A stretch of 33,121 nucleotides of DNA, from assembly GCA_030613245.1 (NCBI GenBank), contig JAUWMI010000048.1, positions 1 through 33,121 of the forward strand, written 5' to 3'. Source of the DNA: Candidatus Sumerlaeota bacterium. GTDB lineage: Bacteria; Sumerlaeota; Sumerlaeia; MWCT01; JAUWMI01. The position numbers and the translations under genes were made by a program. Positions 8,384 through 16,869 of this stretch are shown here, in pieces; the first letter of the stretch is position 1; each line of letters starts with the position of its first letter. A model generated the notes under the pieces. That model did not search any database, was not told the origin of the DNA, and was given only the letters and a program-made list of their open reading frames with translations.

Positions 8384-9799
8384 ATGGAGAATACGCTGCG
8401 ACACTGCATGTTGACCCTGTGTCTGTGTGCTATGGCAGTTGTAAATACTATTGAGGGCGCGGCAGGTGAAACGATTCAGAAGACGCATCAGCGCATTATC
8501 TATGCGCCAGGAGAATACGAGATTGCACTCGAAGAGGTCTCGGCACTCACGAATCAATCGCTGACGATTGAAAACCTCTGTTCTTCGCGTGTGGTAGGTA
8601 TCAAGGTACTGACGAATCATACGTCAGATACAACCAGCGTGGGGGCAATCCTGCAAGGCGTTCTGAATGGCTTAGAAATAGATCGCGACAAAGCGCTGGC
8701 ACTCTGGCAGTTCGTGAGTGACTATTCATACAACTGGCAGTCTGCCAAGAATGGAATTGAACCGTTTGACCCAGTGCGGCTTATCAATGTTTACGGATAT
8801 GGGCTATGCGATAGCTCGGCGAATTCATTGGCGCTCCTGTGGACAAAGGGTGGGATGAAAGCACGAGTCTGGTATCTGACCGGCCATGTGGTTCCCGAGG
8901 TTTACTATGACGGCGCGTGGCATTTGATGGATCCCGATCACAAGGTCTACTATCTGAAGGATGACAATCGCACAATTGCAAGTGTTGAAGAGGTGGCAAC
9001 TTCTCCGACACTTATATTGCGGATGACGGATGAAAAGGGGCGCGATCCCGCGGGGTACCCTGGCGATTTCATGGCTAGACTCTATACCACACAGGATGAC
9101 AACAATGTTTACGGACCGCTTGGGTATATTAATAATACAGCGCTGCTGAATCTGCATAGTGGAGAGCGTTTTGTGCGGTATGCCAGGCGAAAGATGGGTT
9201 ATTTCAGTGAGTTTTCCGGGAAAGAGCCGCCGAGATATTCGAGTGCGGAGCTGATCTTTGAGCCCAACCTGCGTGATTACTTCTGGCAGGATAATTTCCA
9301 GGCGCACACGGGTCTGGCACTGACCACAGATGATGGTATCGTGTCACCCGCGCTCCACCTGGCAGAGGGTAGATCCAGGGGTGATTGCATCGTGCATATT
9401 GAAAGTCCCTTCGTCATTGTTCGTTCTACTCTCCGGCTGACTGTGGTCAGGGAATCTGAAGAGTCGTTATGTCGTGTGCTCCTTTGGTCTCCACGGCATG
9501 ATGGATGGCAGGAAATATTTTCAGCGCCAATTGTTGGTACGGTGGAATACGAAATTGAGATTACAGGCGCGGTGGCGGGCAGATATGAGTTTTTGCTGAA
9601 ATTCGAGATTGCTGGGGGAAGTTCTAGCGAGGTTGGCATAGATGCGTTGCGCTTCAATAACGTTGTGCAGTGCAGTCCGAAGACCTTTCCAGCACTTCAG
9701 AGTGGAAAGAACACGGTTCGGGTATCGTATGCAGCCCTACTGGATGCAGCAGATGCGATATTACGTATTACCCACGCGTGGGAAGAAGAAAAGAAGTAG
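8384..9799 (+). CDS. Secreted transglutaminase-like protein
   Basis: A 471-residue exported protein. The start at 8384 follows CAGGAG and yields a signal peptide (about residues 1-27, hydrophobic core MLTLCLCAMAVV, ending GAAG). A Cys at position ~9 or ~16 of this stretch is not in a clear lipobox. The central part has the transglutaminase/protease fold triad in order: Cys142 in GYGLCDSSAN, His168 in GHVVPEVYYDG and Asp183 in HLMDPDH. The rest (~250-471) looks beta-rich, with a possible carbohydrate- or protein-binding jelly-roll. Such proteins act as cysteine peptidases or amidases in the cell envelope, but the substrate is unknown. It sits 23 bases behind uvrA, probably by cotranscription rather than shared function. 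Confidence 0.75.
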   Translation: MENTLRHCMLTLCLCAMAVVNTIEGAAGETIQKTHQRIIYAPGEYEIALEEVSALTNQSLTIENLCSSRVVGIKVLTNHTSDTTSVGAILQGVLNGLEIDRDKALALWQFVSDYSYNWQSAKNGIEPFDPVRLINVYGYGLCDSSANSLALLWTKGGMKARVWYLTGHVVPEVYYDGAWHLMDPDHKVYYLKDDNRTIASVEEVATSPTLILRMTDEKGRDPAGYPGDFMARLYTTQDDNNVYGPLGYINNTALLNLHSGERFVRYARRKMGYFSEFSGKEPPRYSSAELIFEPNLRDYFWQDNFQAHTGLALTTDDGIVSPALHLAEGRSRGDCIVHIESPFVIVRSTLRLTVVRESEESLCRVLLWSPRHDGWQEIFSAPIVGTVEYEIEITGAVAGRYEFLLKFEIAGGSSSEVGIDALRFNNVVQCSPKTFPALQSGKNTVRVSYAALLDAADAILRITHAWEEEKK

Positions 9800-9848
9800 G
9801 TTTATTATTTGGTTCTGAACAAGTCTTGCCAGCTTAAACATGAGGGGA

Positions 9849-10472
9849 TCATGGATTAGCCACGACTGTGACGTATTTCTTGGGAAGCGTGAGATGTTTG
9901 GGAAAGTAGACCCGGGCCTCAGATCCCACTTCGGTCTTGTGCGGGTTTAAAACGTAGAGATCGCCACTGAATTCAAATTTGCCATGCTTGTTGGGCTGCT
10001 CAAGCAGGGAATGCTTTGGGCAGCGTACATCGAAAAGTCCTGGCGCATTCGTACTGTGGACAAGGATATACTCGTTGCCCGAAGGACAGCGGGGAATTGC
10101 GGCCAGCAGGTGATCGGGCCGGTTGAGCGGGGGAATTTTCATCAATTCGAGTTTCGGCTTAAGATAGAGAAATCCTTCCTTGCCTTCCGTAAACGCGCCG
10201 TTCCCATAATGGAAGTAGAACACAAGACTGCGCAATATGTTCTGCGAACCTTCGCGCTCCAAATCGAAGCGGAACTTGTATTCATCGCGCATCATTTGCA
10301 TCCCCTCTTCGATCAAGACCATGTTCTGGACGCATGTTCGAGCGTCGAGGCGTCGGAATGACGTGACCGCGTTTATCACGAGCATGCCAATGATAAACAG
10401 AATGACGATTGCAAAGATGATAATGGTGTTGCGCGTCTCAAGTTTCTCCTTCTTTTTCCGCTGTTTCTTCAT
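9849..10472 (-). CDS. Membrane-anchored protein of unknown function
   Basis: A 207-residue protein with a strongly basic start (residues 2-14), one membrane segment (~16-37) and an outside domain. The domain shows CVQNMVLIEEGMQMM just after the anchor, then IPRCPSGNEYILV and VRCPKH. The pattern Cys-x2-N...IEEG, followed by CPSG-x-EY and C-x-KH, recalls pilin-like or pseudopilin-like soluble domains that lack a standard prepilin cleavage motif. That is a resemblance, not an assignment. Start is preceded by AGGGGGATTG. A promoter-like element lies upstream. It points towards the uvrA transcription unit and is not obviously part of the Hdr gene run. Confidence 0.65.
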   Translation of the reverse strand: MKKQRKKKEKLETRNTIIIFAIVILFIIGMLVINAVTSFRRLDARTCVQNMVLIEEGMQMMRDEYKFRFDLEREGSQNILRSLVFYFHYGNGAFTEGKEGFLYLKPKLELMKIPPLNRPDHLLAAIPRCPSGNEYILVHSTNAPGLFDVRCPKHSLLEQPNKHGKFEFSGDLYVLNPHKTEVGSEARVYFPKHLTLPKKYVTVVANP

Positions 10473-10571
10473 CGGACAATCCCCCTGGCTAACGGTCTCC
10501 AGCGCTTTTGGCCAACGCTCTGATTGACAGCGTAGCCTACTTGCTTGCGATCTCCATCAATACTACTCGTA

Positions 10572-10599
10572 GTTATCCGAAAGTAGGCTTTGCCGTCAA
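10572..10599 (-). promoter_or_regulatory. Candidate promoter of the 9849-10472 gene
   Basis: On the minus strand TTGACG (10599-10594), a 16-base spacer and GATAAC (10577-10572). It lies 100 bases upstream of the start at 10472 and downstream of lplA, suggesting that this gene can be transcribed apart from the Hdr operon. Pattern match only. Confidence 0.35.
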
Positions 10600-10656
10600 T
10601 ATTTTTTCGCAGACGCATATGGAAATGGCAGAGAGTGAGAGGGTAGGATAGCGAAG

Positions 10657-11736
10657 CTATGCATTCGGAGAAGCTGGCCGGATTGCTGCGCTGGGAGGAT
10701 GATTGGCGGCGCGGAGAATTGTGTCAACGAGTGTATCCAGTTTAATCCGATAAATCGAAGCATCCAGTCCATAGTGCCGTATGGTGCGTCTGAGCATGGA
10801 TGCGTCAAGCGGTGACCATCTCAGTACTGATTCCAGACGGCAGAGATCCCGGGTGCGGGAAAAGTAGTTACCTGTAATCAGGATGTTCTCGATGGTTCCA
10901 CCCGTTACGCTCACGTGGACTTGCAATATCCCGCCGGGAGTCATGCACTCGGCGTGGTAGTGACGCTTTCGTGGGAGCCTGGTTGCGAAGATCCAGGAAT
11001 CTTGTGTGTACTTATCATCCATTAAGCGGCGCACGAGTGTCTGTTCGTGGCTGGTGAGAGGCGTTTGTTCAACTGGTACTCGAAAGTGCTGCTCAAATGC
11101 ACTCACGACTGCCTGTTGTAGTTCCCCCATGTTCAGAGCAACCCCTTCCTGACGCAGCGTGGTAATACGTTCACTAAAGCAGCTAATTCCTCTGTCGGGC
11201 AGGTTCTGCGTTGGAAGATTCAGGACGTCGAGCATCAAGGAAAGGTCAAGGTCAAGAAGCAGACTGGCGTGGAAGAAGGCCGCATGATCCTCATCTTGCG
11301 AAATTGCTAGTCCGGCAATCTTTTTGCCATTGATTTGCAGGTCGTTCTTGCCGACAAACTCTGCGTTAAGACCAAGAGGGCGCAGGGCATCTGCCAGAAT
11401 TTTGCCGAAAAGATGAAAGAGACCTCGAATGGTGGTCGGCAGCTTTGCCTGCCAATCTGGAATGGCGAAGGCGATGGCAAGCTGGCACGGCGTCATAAGC
11501 ACCGTGCCACCGCCGGAATGGCGACGGTTGAATTCCACGCCCCGCACTTCACAGTTTGCAATTCTCACAGCCGACTGCAGGTTTTGATAGCGCCCGACAA
11601 TGACAGCGGAGCGATACGTATAGAGATGAAGCGCGGCTAAGGAACCAAGGGTATGCGCTGCCGCAACAAGGCCTTCATCCACGGCAAGCCCGTAAGCAGC
11701 AGAGACGTTTTCATGAGTAATGAGTCGCCACGACAC
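10657..11736 (-). CDS. lplA: Lipoate-protein ligase A
   Basis: Activates free lipoate with ATP and attaches it to a lysine of a lipoyl carrier protein in the cytosol. The catalytic domain has RRHSGGGTV (~71-79), the lipoate-binding glycine loop, and INGKKIAGLA with the active-site Lys. The C-terminal accessory domain (~250-345: FATRLPRKR, GGILQVHVSVTGGTIE, ITGNYFS) is present, so a separate LplB is not needed. Length 359 is normal. The start is GTG at 11736, overlapping the TAG of glcF by one base, which indicates translational coupling. As the last gene of the hdr-flx-gcvH-glc run, its natural client should be the GcvH-like protein encoded three genes earlier. Confidence 0.88.
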   Translation of the reverse strand: MSWRLITHENVSAAYGLAVDEGLVAAAHTLGSLAALHLYTYRSAVIVGRYQNLQSAVRIANCEVRGVEFNRRHSGGGTVLMTPCQLAIAFAIPDWQAKLPTTIRGLFHLFGKILADALRPLGLNAEFVGKNDLQINGKKIAGLAISQDEDHAAFFHASLLLDLDLSLMLDVLNLPTQNLPDRGISCFSERITTLRQEGVALNMGELQQAVVSAFEQHFRVPVEQTPLTSHEQTLVRRLMDDKYTQDSWIFATRLPRKRHYHAECMTPGGILQVHVSVTGGTIENILITGNYFSRTRDLCRLESVLRWSPLDASMLRRTIRHYGLDASIYRIKLDTLVDTILRAANHPPSAAIRPASPNA

Positions 11737-12851
11737 TATTTGACTCCAGCCAGACGATGTACCAGGGCTATCACATCGTGAATCTCAGGAGCGCCTTCGA
11801 CCAACCGGCTCCCTTCTTTGAGATTAACCAGGCACGTGGGACATGCGACGGCGATCATGTCAACTCCCATGACTTTTGCTTCTGCAATGCGCTCTGCAGC
11901 GATGCGTTTGGCGAGGTCTGGATGGCTTGGCATCAACGGGCCCCCGCAGCACCTCCCGTTCTCGCGATTGGCCGGAAAGTCAACGATAGTAGCACCAGGA
12001 ATTGCTTGAAGCACTTCTCGCGGCTCTTCGTAGACGTTGCTGTGGCGACCAATGTCGCAGCCATCGAAGTAGACGATTTTCTTAGGCAGAGATTTGGCGA
12101 GCACCAATTTTTTCTCTTTCAACAGTGAGGCGAACAGCTGAGTAACGTGCAGCACTCTGAATGTATCTCCGTAGTGTTTCTTGAACGCTTTCAGACACCC
12201 TGCGCAGGAGGTAAAGATGGTCTCTACGCCCAGGCGCTTATAGTCGGCGATGTTCTGCTCGACGAGTTCGCGGCCCAGCGTCTGTTCGCCCATGCGGAAG
12301 TAGGGGTCAGCGCAGCATCGCTCCTGGCTGCCCATGCTGGTAAAATCAAAGTCAATTGCCTGGAGCAGGCGAATCAGGGCCTTGCCCGTGCGGCTTGTAG
12401 CGTAGGAGACGGCGCAGCCAGCGTGATAGAGATTAGGCGATAGCCGGGGCGTTTGCAACGCCGCAGGAAGCCAGGAGCCGCGTTCTTCTCGCGGCTCGCC
12501 AAATGGATTCATGTGGACAACAACGTTTGCTTTGACACGAGCCTGTGCCCCGGGTAAGGGCTTACCAGCATTCACCATTCCCGCGCGTGCTGCCGTAATC
12601 AGCTCGTCAACCTCAATCCCGCACGGACACGTAGTCACACATGCATTGCAGTTCAGACAGTTGTAGATTTTATCCTGGAAGCGATCCGTAAGTTCGAGCT
12701 GCCTATCTATCACTGCCTTGATCAGGCGAATCTTACCACGTGCCACCTGGCTTTCATCCTGAGTGATGAGAAAGACCGGGCACGTTTCGCGACAGTTGCC
12801 ACACTTCATGCAGCGGATGACTTCTTCGACCTGTGACTCCATAAACTCCAT
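11736..12851 (-). CDS. glcF: Fe-S subunit of 2-hydroxyacid dehydrogenase (GlcF-like)
   Basis: A 371-residue electron-transfer partner of the FAD-linked oxidase encoded just upstream. The N-terminus has two [4Fe-4S] sites, CMKCGNCRETCP (~14-25) and CLNCNACVTTCP (~65-76). Two CCG-type domains follow: CAVSY, RCCAD and SCAGC in the first, then DGCDIGR, GRCCGGPLMPSH and CPTC in the second. This is the GlcF/LutA/HdrD-like layout. It takes electrons from GlcD and hands them to a quinone, a disulfide or another Fe-S protein. GGAG lies 8 bases before the ATG. It overlaps lplA by one base. In this operon a disulfide acceptor (lipoyl) is conceivable, but that is inference. Confidence 0.87.
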   Translation of the reverse strand: MEFMESQVEEVIRCMKCGNCRETCPVFLITQDESQVARGKIRLIKAVIDRQLELTDRFQDKIYNCLNCNACVTTCPCGIEVDELITAARAGMVNAGKPLPGAQARVKANVVVHMNPFGEPREERGSWLPAALQTPRLSPNLYHAGCAVSYATSRTGKALIRLLQAIDFDFTSMGSQERCCADPYFRMGEQTLGRELVEQNIADYKRLGVETIFTSCAGCLKAFKKHYGDTFRVLHVTQLFASLLKEKKLVLAKSLPKKIVYFDGCDIGRHSNVYEEPREVLQAIPGATIVDFPANRENGRCCGGPLMPSHPDLAKRIAAERIAEAKVMGVDMIAVACPTCLVNLKEGSRLVEGAPEIHDVIALVHRLAGVK

Positions 12852-12936
12852 CGGGTTTATCTCCGTTCAATTCATGTATTTTGTATGAGTTGTTACTCGC
12901 TGCAACCGATATTCCTTTTTGATTTACTAGTGCGGC

Positions 12937-14331
12937 TCACGCAATTGCAGTGTCAGCAACAAATATCTTGCCCGGGTTGAGAATGTTATTCGGGTCCAGG
13001 GCTGTTTTGATTGCGCGCATGACAGCCAAGCCTTCGGGGCCAAACTCATTTTCCAGATATTTTGCTTTCGCGCTGCCAATGCCATGTTCGCCCGTGAGAG
13101 TGCCACCGAGACTCAGGGCCAGTGCAAAAATTTCGTCAATGGCTTTCTGTACGCGTTGCTTCTCTTCGGTATTGCGTAGATCCGTGAGAATCGTCGGATG
13201 CAGATTACCATCACCTGCATGCCCGAAATTTCCGATCTGAATTCCATATTTATTGGCAATATCAGTTACGCCGCGTACCATTTCCGGAATTTTGCTCCTC
13301 GGCACGGTGGCGTCTTCGAGAATTGTGTTAGGTCGAACCCGTGCCAGAGCGGAGAAACACGTACGTCGGGCCTCCCAGATTTGTAATTTTTCCTGCTCGG
13401 TTGCAGCGCTTTTGACGTCGCGCGCCTGGTTTGCCTTGCACACGGCAATGATTTTCTCTGCTTCATGCTGAGCTGCAGCTTTGACACCGTCTGTCTCCAG
13501 GAGCAGGATCGCCTGGGCATCACGCGGAAGACCGATTTTTTTGAAATCCTCAATTGCATTAATGGAAGTGTTATCCATAAATTCCAGCGTGGCAGGGATC
13601 ACGCCGCTCTTGATGATATCAGCTACAGTTTTAGCGGCCATGTTCATATCGTCAAAAATCGCCATCATTGATTCTTTATGCTCCGGCGCTGGTACCAGCT
13701 TAACTGTGATCTCAGTGATGATGCCGAGGGTACCTTCAGACCCTACGTAGAGATGAGTCAGGTCATAACCGGAAACGCTTTTCACGCATTTCGAGCCAAC
13801 GCGAACCACCTGGCCAGCTGGTGTTACTACCTGGAGCGCGAGCACGTAGTCCTTCGTAACGCCGTATTTGAGGCCTCGCAAGCCGCCTGCGTTTTCCGCC
13901 ACGTTGCCGCCCATTGTGGTAACCTTCATACTGGCGGGATCCGGTGGGTACAATAGTCCAAGTGCCTCGACCTGCTCGTGGAGGGCGGAAGTAATGACCC
14001 CAGTCTCGACAATTGCGTAGAGGTCTTCCTGATTAATCTCCCGAATGCGATTCAGCCGTGTAAGAACCATGACAAGGCCACCTTTGAGAGGAACCGAGCC
14101 GCCACTCAGGCCCGTGCCAGCACCACGCGGATATACAGGAAAGCCTTCTGTATTTGCCAGCGTCATCAGGCGGGCAATTTCCTCCACTGAGCCTGGCATG
14201 GCCACCCACTCTGGCATGGCTTCTTCAATGGCAGCGTCATAGGAATAGCATAAGCGATCCTCGTATGAATCGAAGAAGTAGTCCTGGCCGACAATGGCCT
14301 TGATCTGGTCGCCAAGTTTAGTCTTTTGCAT
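12937..14331 (-). CDS. glcD: FAD-linked 2-hydroxyacid dehydrogenase (GlcD-like)
   Basis: Oxidises glycolate, D-lactate or a similar 2-hydroxyacid with FAD. About 464 residues from the chosen start. The FAD-binding PCMH loop is RGAGTGLSGGSVPLKGG (~60-76), followed by NVAENAGGLRGLKYG and GSEGTLGIITE. The C-terminal half has GNFGHAGDGNLHPTIL (metal/substrate His pair) and LTGEHGIGSAKAKYL. The frame is open to 14454, but those extra 41 residues overlap gcvH and are unlike the family; the ATG at 14331 overlaps the gcvH stop by 14 bases and has GGGAAAG before it. Tight coupling to gcvH suggests shared expression. The exact substrate cannot be read from sequence. Confidence 0.9.
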   Translation of the reverse strand: MQKTKLGDQIKAIVGQDYFFDSYEDRLCYSYDAAIEEAMPEWVAMPGSVEEIARLMTLANTEGFPVYPRGAGTGLSGGSVPLKGGLVMVLTRLNRIREINQEDLYAIVETGVITSALHEQVEALGLLYPPDPASMKVTTMGGNVAENAGGLRGLKYGVTKDYVLALQVVTPAGQVVRVGSKCVKSVSGYDLTHLYVGSEGTLGIITEITVKLVPAPEHKESMMAIFDDMNMAAKTVADIIKSGVIPATLEFMDNTSINAIEDFKKIGLPRDAQAILLLETDGVKAAAQHEAEKIIAVCKANQARDVKSAATEQEKLQIWEARRTCFSALARVRPNTILEDATVPRSKIPEMVRGVTDIANKYGIQIGNFGHAGDGNLHPTILTDLRNTEEKQRVQKAIDEIFALALSLGGTLTGEHGIGSAKAKYLENEFGPEGLAVMRAIKTALDPNNILNPGKIFVADTAIA

Positions 14332-14776
14332 AGTCTTTCCCTTCGGTCTTTTCTTTCTCAACGCGGACAATTTCTGCTTCGAGCCACGCCACAGCTGCGT
14401 CACCTTTGCAAAGGCCTTTGAGTTCTTCATCCAGTTTTGTAGGTTTAATAGCAAGGATCCATCCTTTGCCGTACGGATCTTCGTTTACCAGCGTGGCTTG
14501 GTTTTCAAGCTCGAGGTTGACTTCCGTAATTTCGCCAGAGACCGGTGCGATCAGTTTACCGATCCACTTACTTGACTGCATTTTGCCACAGGTCTCGTTC
14601 TGAACCGCCTCATCGCCCTCAAAAGGAAGGTCAATGTAGGTGATATCACCGGCCTGGGCCTGGGCAAAGTCGTTAAGCCCTACACGCACACAATCTGGAC
14701 TTTCAACGCGTGCCCAGCAGTGTTCTTTATGATAGTAGAGATCATCGGGCATATCGTAATCCTGCACCTTTGCCAT
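14318..14776 (-). CDS. GcvH-like lipoyl carrier protein
   Basis: A 152-residue lipoyl-domain protein, longer than usual glycine-cleavage H protein (~125-130). The lipoylation region is CGKMQSSKWIGKLIAPVSG, where K70 aligns with the lipoyl Lys of GcvH; the normal GcvH context is ESVKAAS. NEDPYGKGWI (~98-107) is conserved. The C-terminus has an extra charged tail (~135-152). No gcvT, gcvP or lpd is in the window; the neighbours are flxA upstream, glcD overlapping downstream, and lplA. This argues for a role other than glycine cleavage, as for the lipoate-binding protein of sulfur-oxidising sHdr systems. AAGGAGAG lies 7 bases before the start. A true H protein cannot be excluded. Confidence 0.82.
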   Translation of the reverse strand: MAKVQDYDMPDDLYYHKEHCWARVESPDCVRVGLNDFAQAQAGDITYIDLPFEGDEAVQNETCGKMQSSKWIGKLIAPVSGEITEVNLELENQATLVNEDPYGKGWILAIKPTKLDEELKGLCKGDAAVAWLEAEIVRVEKEKTEGKDYAKD

Positions 14777-14814
14777 TGTTCGCTCTCCTTTCAGCCGGAA
14801 TGTGAATCAGAATT

Positions 14815-14844
14815 TCTGTAGCAGAGTGGCTCACAGTCTGTCAA
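14815..14844 (-). promoter_or_regulatory. Weak candidate internal promoter before gcvH-like gene
   Basis: The 115-base gap between flxA and the gcvH-like gene is the largest inside the gene run. On the minus strand it has a perfect TTGACA (14844-14839), an 18-base spacer and a poor TACAGA (14820-14815). It could allow separate expression of gcvH-glcD-glcF-lplA. Confidence 0.25.
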
Positions 14845-14891
14845 TCATTTGGACGTTCTAGCGGTCACGACAGCTAGATGCAGCGAGCCGA

Positions 14892-15812
14892 TTAATATTC
14901 CTGCGGCATGCCTAGAATCTGCCTGTAGCTGAAAACAGGGCCGTCAATACAGACGTAATACGGCCCAATGTTACACCGTCCGCACTTTCCAATACCGCAT
15001 TTCATGCGCATCTCAAGGGTTGTGATGATCTGGTCGGGTGTGAAGCCCAGCTTGGTCAGGCCCTGAAGTACGAATTTAATCATTATCGGCGGCCCACACG
15101 TTAGGGCAATGGCATTTGCAGATTTCGGCGCCACCTCCTCCAAGAGCTGCGGCACAAACCCTTCTTTACCCGTGTATGTTTCGTCGGCCTTGTCAACGGT
15201 TTCGTGATATGTGACGTCCTGGCGTTGGGCCCACTGCTTGAGATCGCGCTTAAACAGAAAGTCGCCGGGAGAGCGCGCACCGTAAATGATAGTGATGTCC
15301 TTATAGCGGCTGCGATGCTGCGCATCGAGCATGTAGATGATCAGCGAACGAAGTGGAGCTAGCCCAATACCGCCAGCAACGAAGATAATATTTTTGCCCT
15401 CCATTGTCTCCAATGGAAAAGTATTGCCGTACGGGCCGCGCACACCGATCGTGTCGCCTACCGACAAATTGTGAATTGCCCGTGTAACAACTCCCATGCG
15501 CTTGATGCAAAATTCAGGATGTGGCTGTGTGGGGGAGGAGGTGATTGAGATTGGTGCTTCGCCTGCACCCGCAACAGAAAGTTCGGCAAATTGACCCGGG
15601 AGATACTGGAACTGCTCACGCGCCGCATCATCGAGAAACTCCAGTGTAAACGTGCGAGTATCTCTGACTGCTGATTCGACTTCGATGGCGATGATGCGCG
15701 CGAGAGATGGCTTGTATTGACTCTGATTCTTCTGACTGTGCGGTTTTACTTTTTTCATTTCCGATGACTCACAGAAATCTACAGGATCGAAAACAAAAAC
15801 TATTCTGATCAC
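14892..15812 (-). CDS. flxA: FlxA-type NAD(P)H/FAD oxidoreductase subunit
   Basis: The NADH-reactive flavoprotein of an Flx module, in the ferredoxin-reductase fold shared with PyrK, NfnA and sulfhydrogenase gamma. The FAD part has YLPGQFAEL and APISITSSP; the NAD part has VAGGIGLAPLRSLI and ALTCGPPIMIKFV. The end has a [2Fe-2S] site, MKCGIGKCGRCNIGPYYVC (CX4CX2CX8C). The full frame begins at GTG 15812, overlapping the flxB stop as GTGA; an ATG at 15758 is an alternative start that drops 18 residues not needed for the fold. It passes electrons between NAD(P)H and the FlxB/FlxC Fe-S proteins. Assignment to Flx rests on the flanking flxB, flxC, flxD and hdrABC. Confidence 0.87.
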   Translation of the reverse strand: MIRIVFVFDPVDFCESSEMKKVKPHSQKNQSQYKPSLARIIAIEVESAVRDTRTFTLEFLDDAAREQFQYLPGQFAELSVAGAGEAPISITSSPTQPHPEFCIKRMGVVTRAIHNLSVGDTIGVRGPYGNTFPLETMEGKNIIFVAGGIGLAPLRSLIIYMLDAQHRSRYKDITIIYGARSPGDFLFKRDLKQWAQRQDVTYHETVDKADETYTGKEGFVPQLLEEVAPKSANAIALTCGPPIMIKFVLQGLTKLGFTPDQIITTLEMRMKCGIGKCGRCNIGPYYVCIDGPVFSYRQILGMPQEY

Positions 15813-16852
15813 GGTGATGCAGGATGAGTAGAGCTTGCCAGAGTGCTGAGAATTTCGCGAATATCAAGATTCACGGGGCATGCCACTACACAACGGCCGC
15901 ATCCCACGCAGGCAATTAGACTTTTGTTTTCCGGGAAATAGGAGAATTTGTGCATGATACGCTGACGCAGACGTTGCGCATGTTTAGTGCGCGGATTATG
16001 ACCTGACGCATGCAGTGTAAACTTAGGAAACATGCAGCAATCCCAGCTGCGCAGGCGACGGCCAATCTTGCCTGCTACATCATCAGTAATATCAAAACAG
16101 TGACACGTTGGGCAGAGAAACGCACATGCGCCGCAGCTGAGGCATTTCGCCGCCATCTCTTCCCACAACTCCGATTCAAAACATTGCTTAAGAAAATTCT
16201 GCACTTCAGCAAGCTTGAGTGATTGCGACTTCCGTCGCGCGGCCACCTGCTGCTTCTTTTTCTGAATCAGTTCTTGCGGTGCGTCAGCAAGTGTCTTGAT
16301 GAGTGTTTTTCCCTTTGTGGTCAAGACGTCTATAATGTACGAATCTTCTACTTCGGTCAGGAAGAGATCACATCCAGTGCCATCCGTACTATTGATATCA
16401 AATGTTTCGCAGAAGCAAGTATCATCCGGTTCAAGACATGCCATGCCGATTAGTCGCATTCTCCGGCGTTTTTCGACGTAGTAGCTGTCGCTAAATTGTT
16501 CGTCATCGAACACAGCATCCAGAATCGTTAGCGCTCGCACGTCGCAAGGCCGTACAGGGAATATGATCGGCTCTCGTTTGGCTGACGGTGCGTCGCTAAG
16601 GCTGGCCGCTCCCGGCTCGAAAAAGAAAAGTGTCTCGTCCTGCGGTAAAAAGAACTCCTTGATACTATTGCGTGGCAGGCGGTACTTCAGGCAACATTCT
16701 GTGCCCCGCGTAATCTTCTGGTAGCGGCTGAATCCGTTCTGCTCAACTGGCGCAATGACATCGTACTGCTTAAGCAGAGCGTCGAGAAATTGCTCAAGAT
16801 TTTTCTTGGGCAGAAGTTTTGACGTTAAGTGCTTTGTTGAATCTTTGGCCAT
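15809..16852 (-). CDS. flxB: FlxB-type 4Fe-4S dicluster protein
   Basis: A 347-residue iron-sulfur protein of the group that also contains AsrA and sulfhydrogenase beta subunits. The first two thirds form a domain with PVRPCDVRALTILD and TCFCETF. Then come two [4Fe-4S] motifs: CLSCGACAFLCPTC (~235-250) and CVGCGRCVVACPVN near the C-terminus. It carries electrons between FlxA and the rest of the complex. Its stop overlaps the GTG of flxA, and it starts 17 bases after flxC. AsrA-type sulfite reduction is not supported because no asrC-like sirohaem subunit is present. Confidence 0.83.
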   Translation of the reverse strand: MAKDSTKHLTSKLLPKKNLEQFLDALLKQYDVIAPVEQNGFSRYQKITRGTECCLKYRLPRNSIKEFFLPQDETLFFFEPGAASLSDAPSAKREPIIFPVRPCDVRALTILDAVFDDEQFSDSYYVEKRRRMRLIGMACLEPDDTCFCETFDINSTDGTGCDLFLTEVEDSYIIDVLTTKGKTLIKTLADAPQELIQKKKQQVAARRKSQSLKLAEVQNFLKQCFESELWEEMAAKCLSCGACAFLCPTCHCFDITDDVAGKIGRRLRSWDCCMFPKFTLHASGHNPRTKHAQRLRQRIMHKFSYFPENKSLIACVGCGRCVVACPVNLDIREILSTLASSTHPASP

Positions 16853-16869
16853 TTTGTCGCGCCGGTTTC

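Noticed and set aside
14318-14776. Glycine cleavage system locus
   Set aside because: Only the H-like protein is present; gcvT, gcvP and lpd are missing and the neighbours are Hdr-Flx and GlcDF genes.
14892-16852. Anaerobic sulfite reductase AsrAB
   Set aside because: The two subunits resemble AsrA and AsrB, but there is no AsrC, and flxC, flxD and hdrABC are contiguous.
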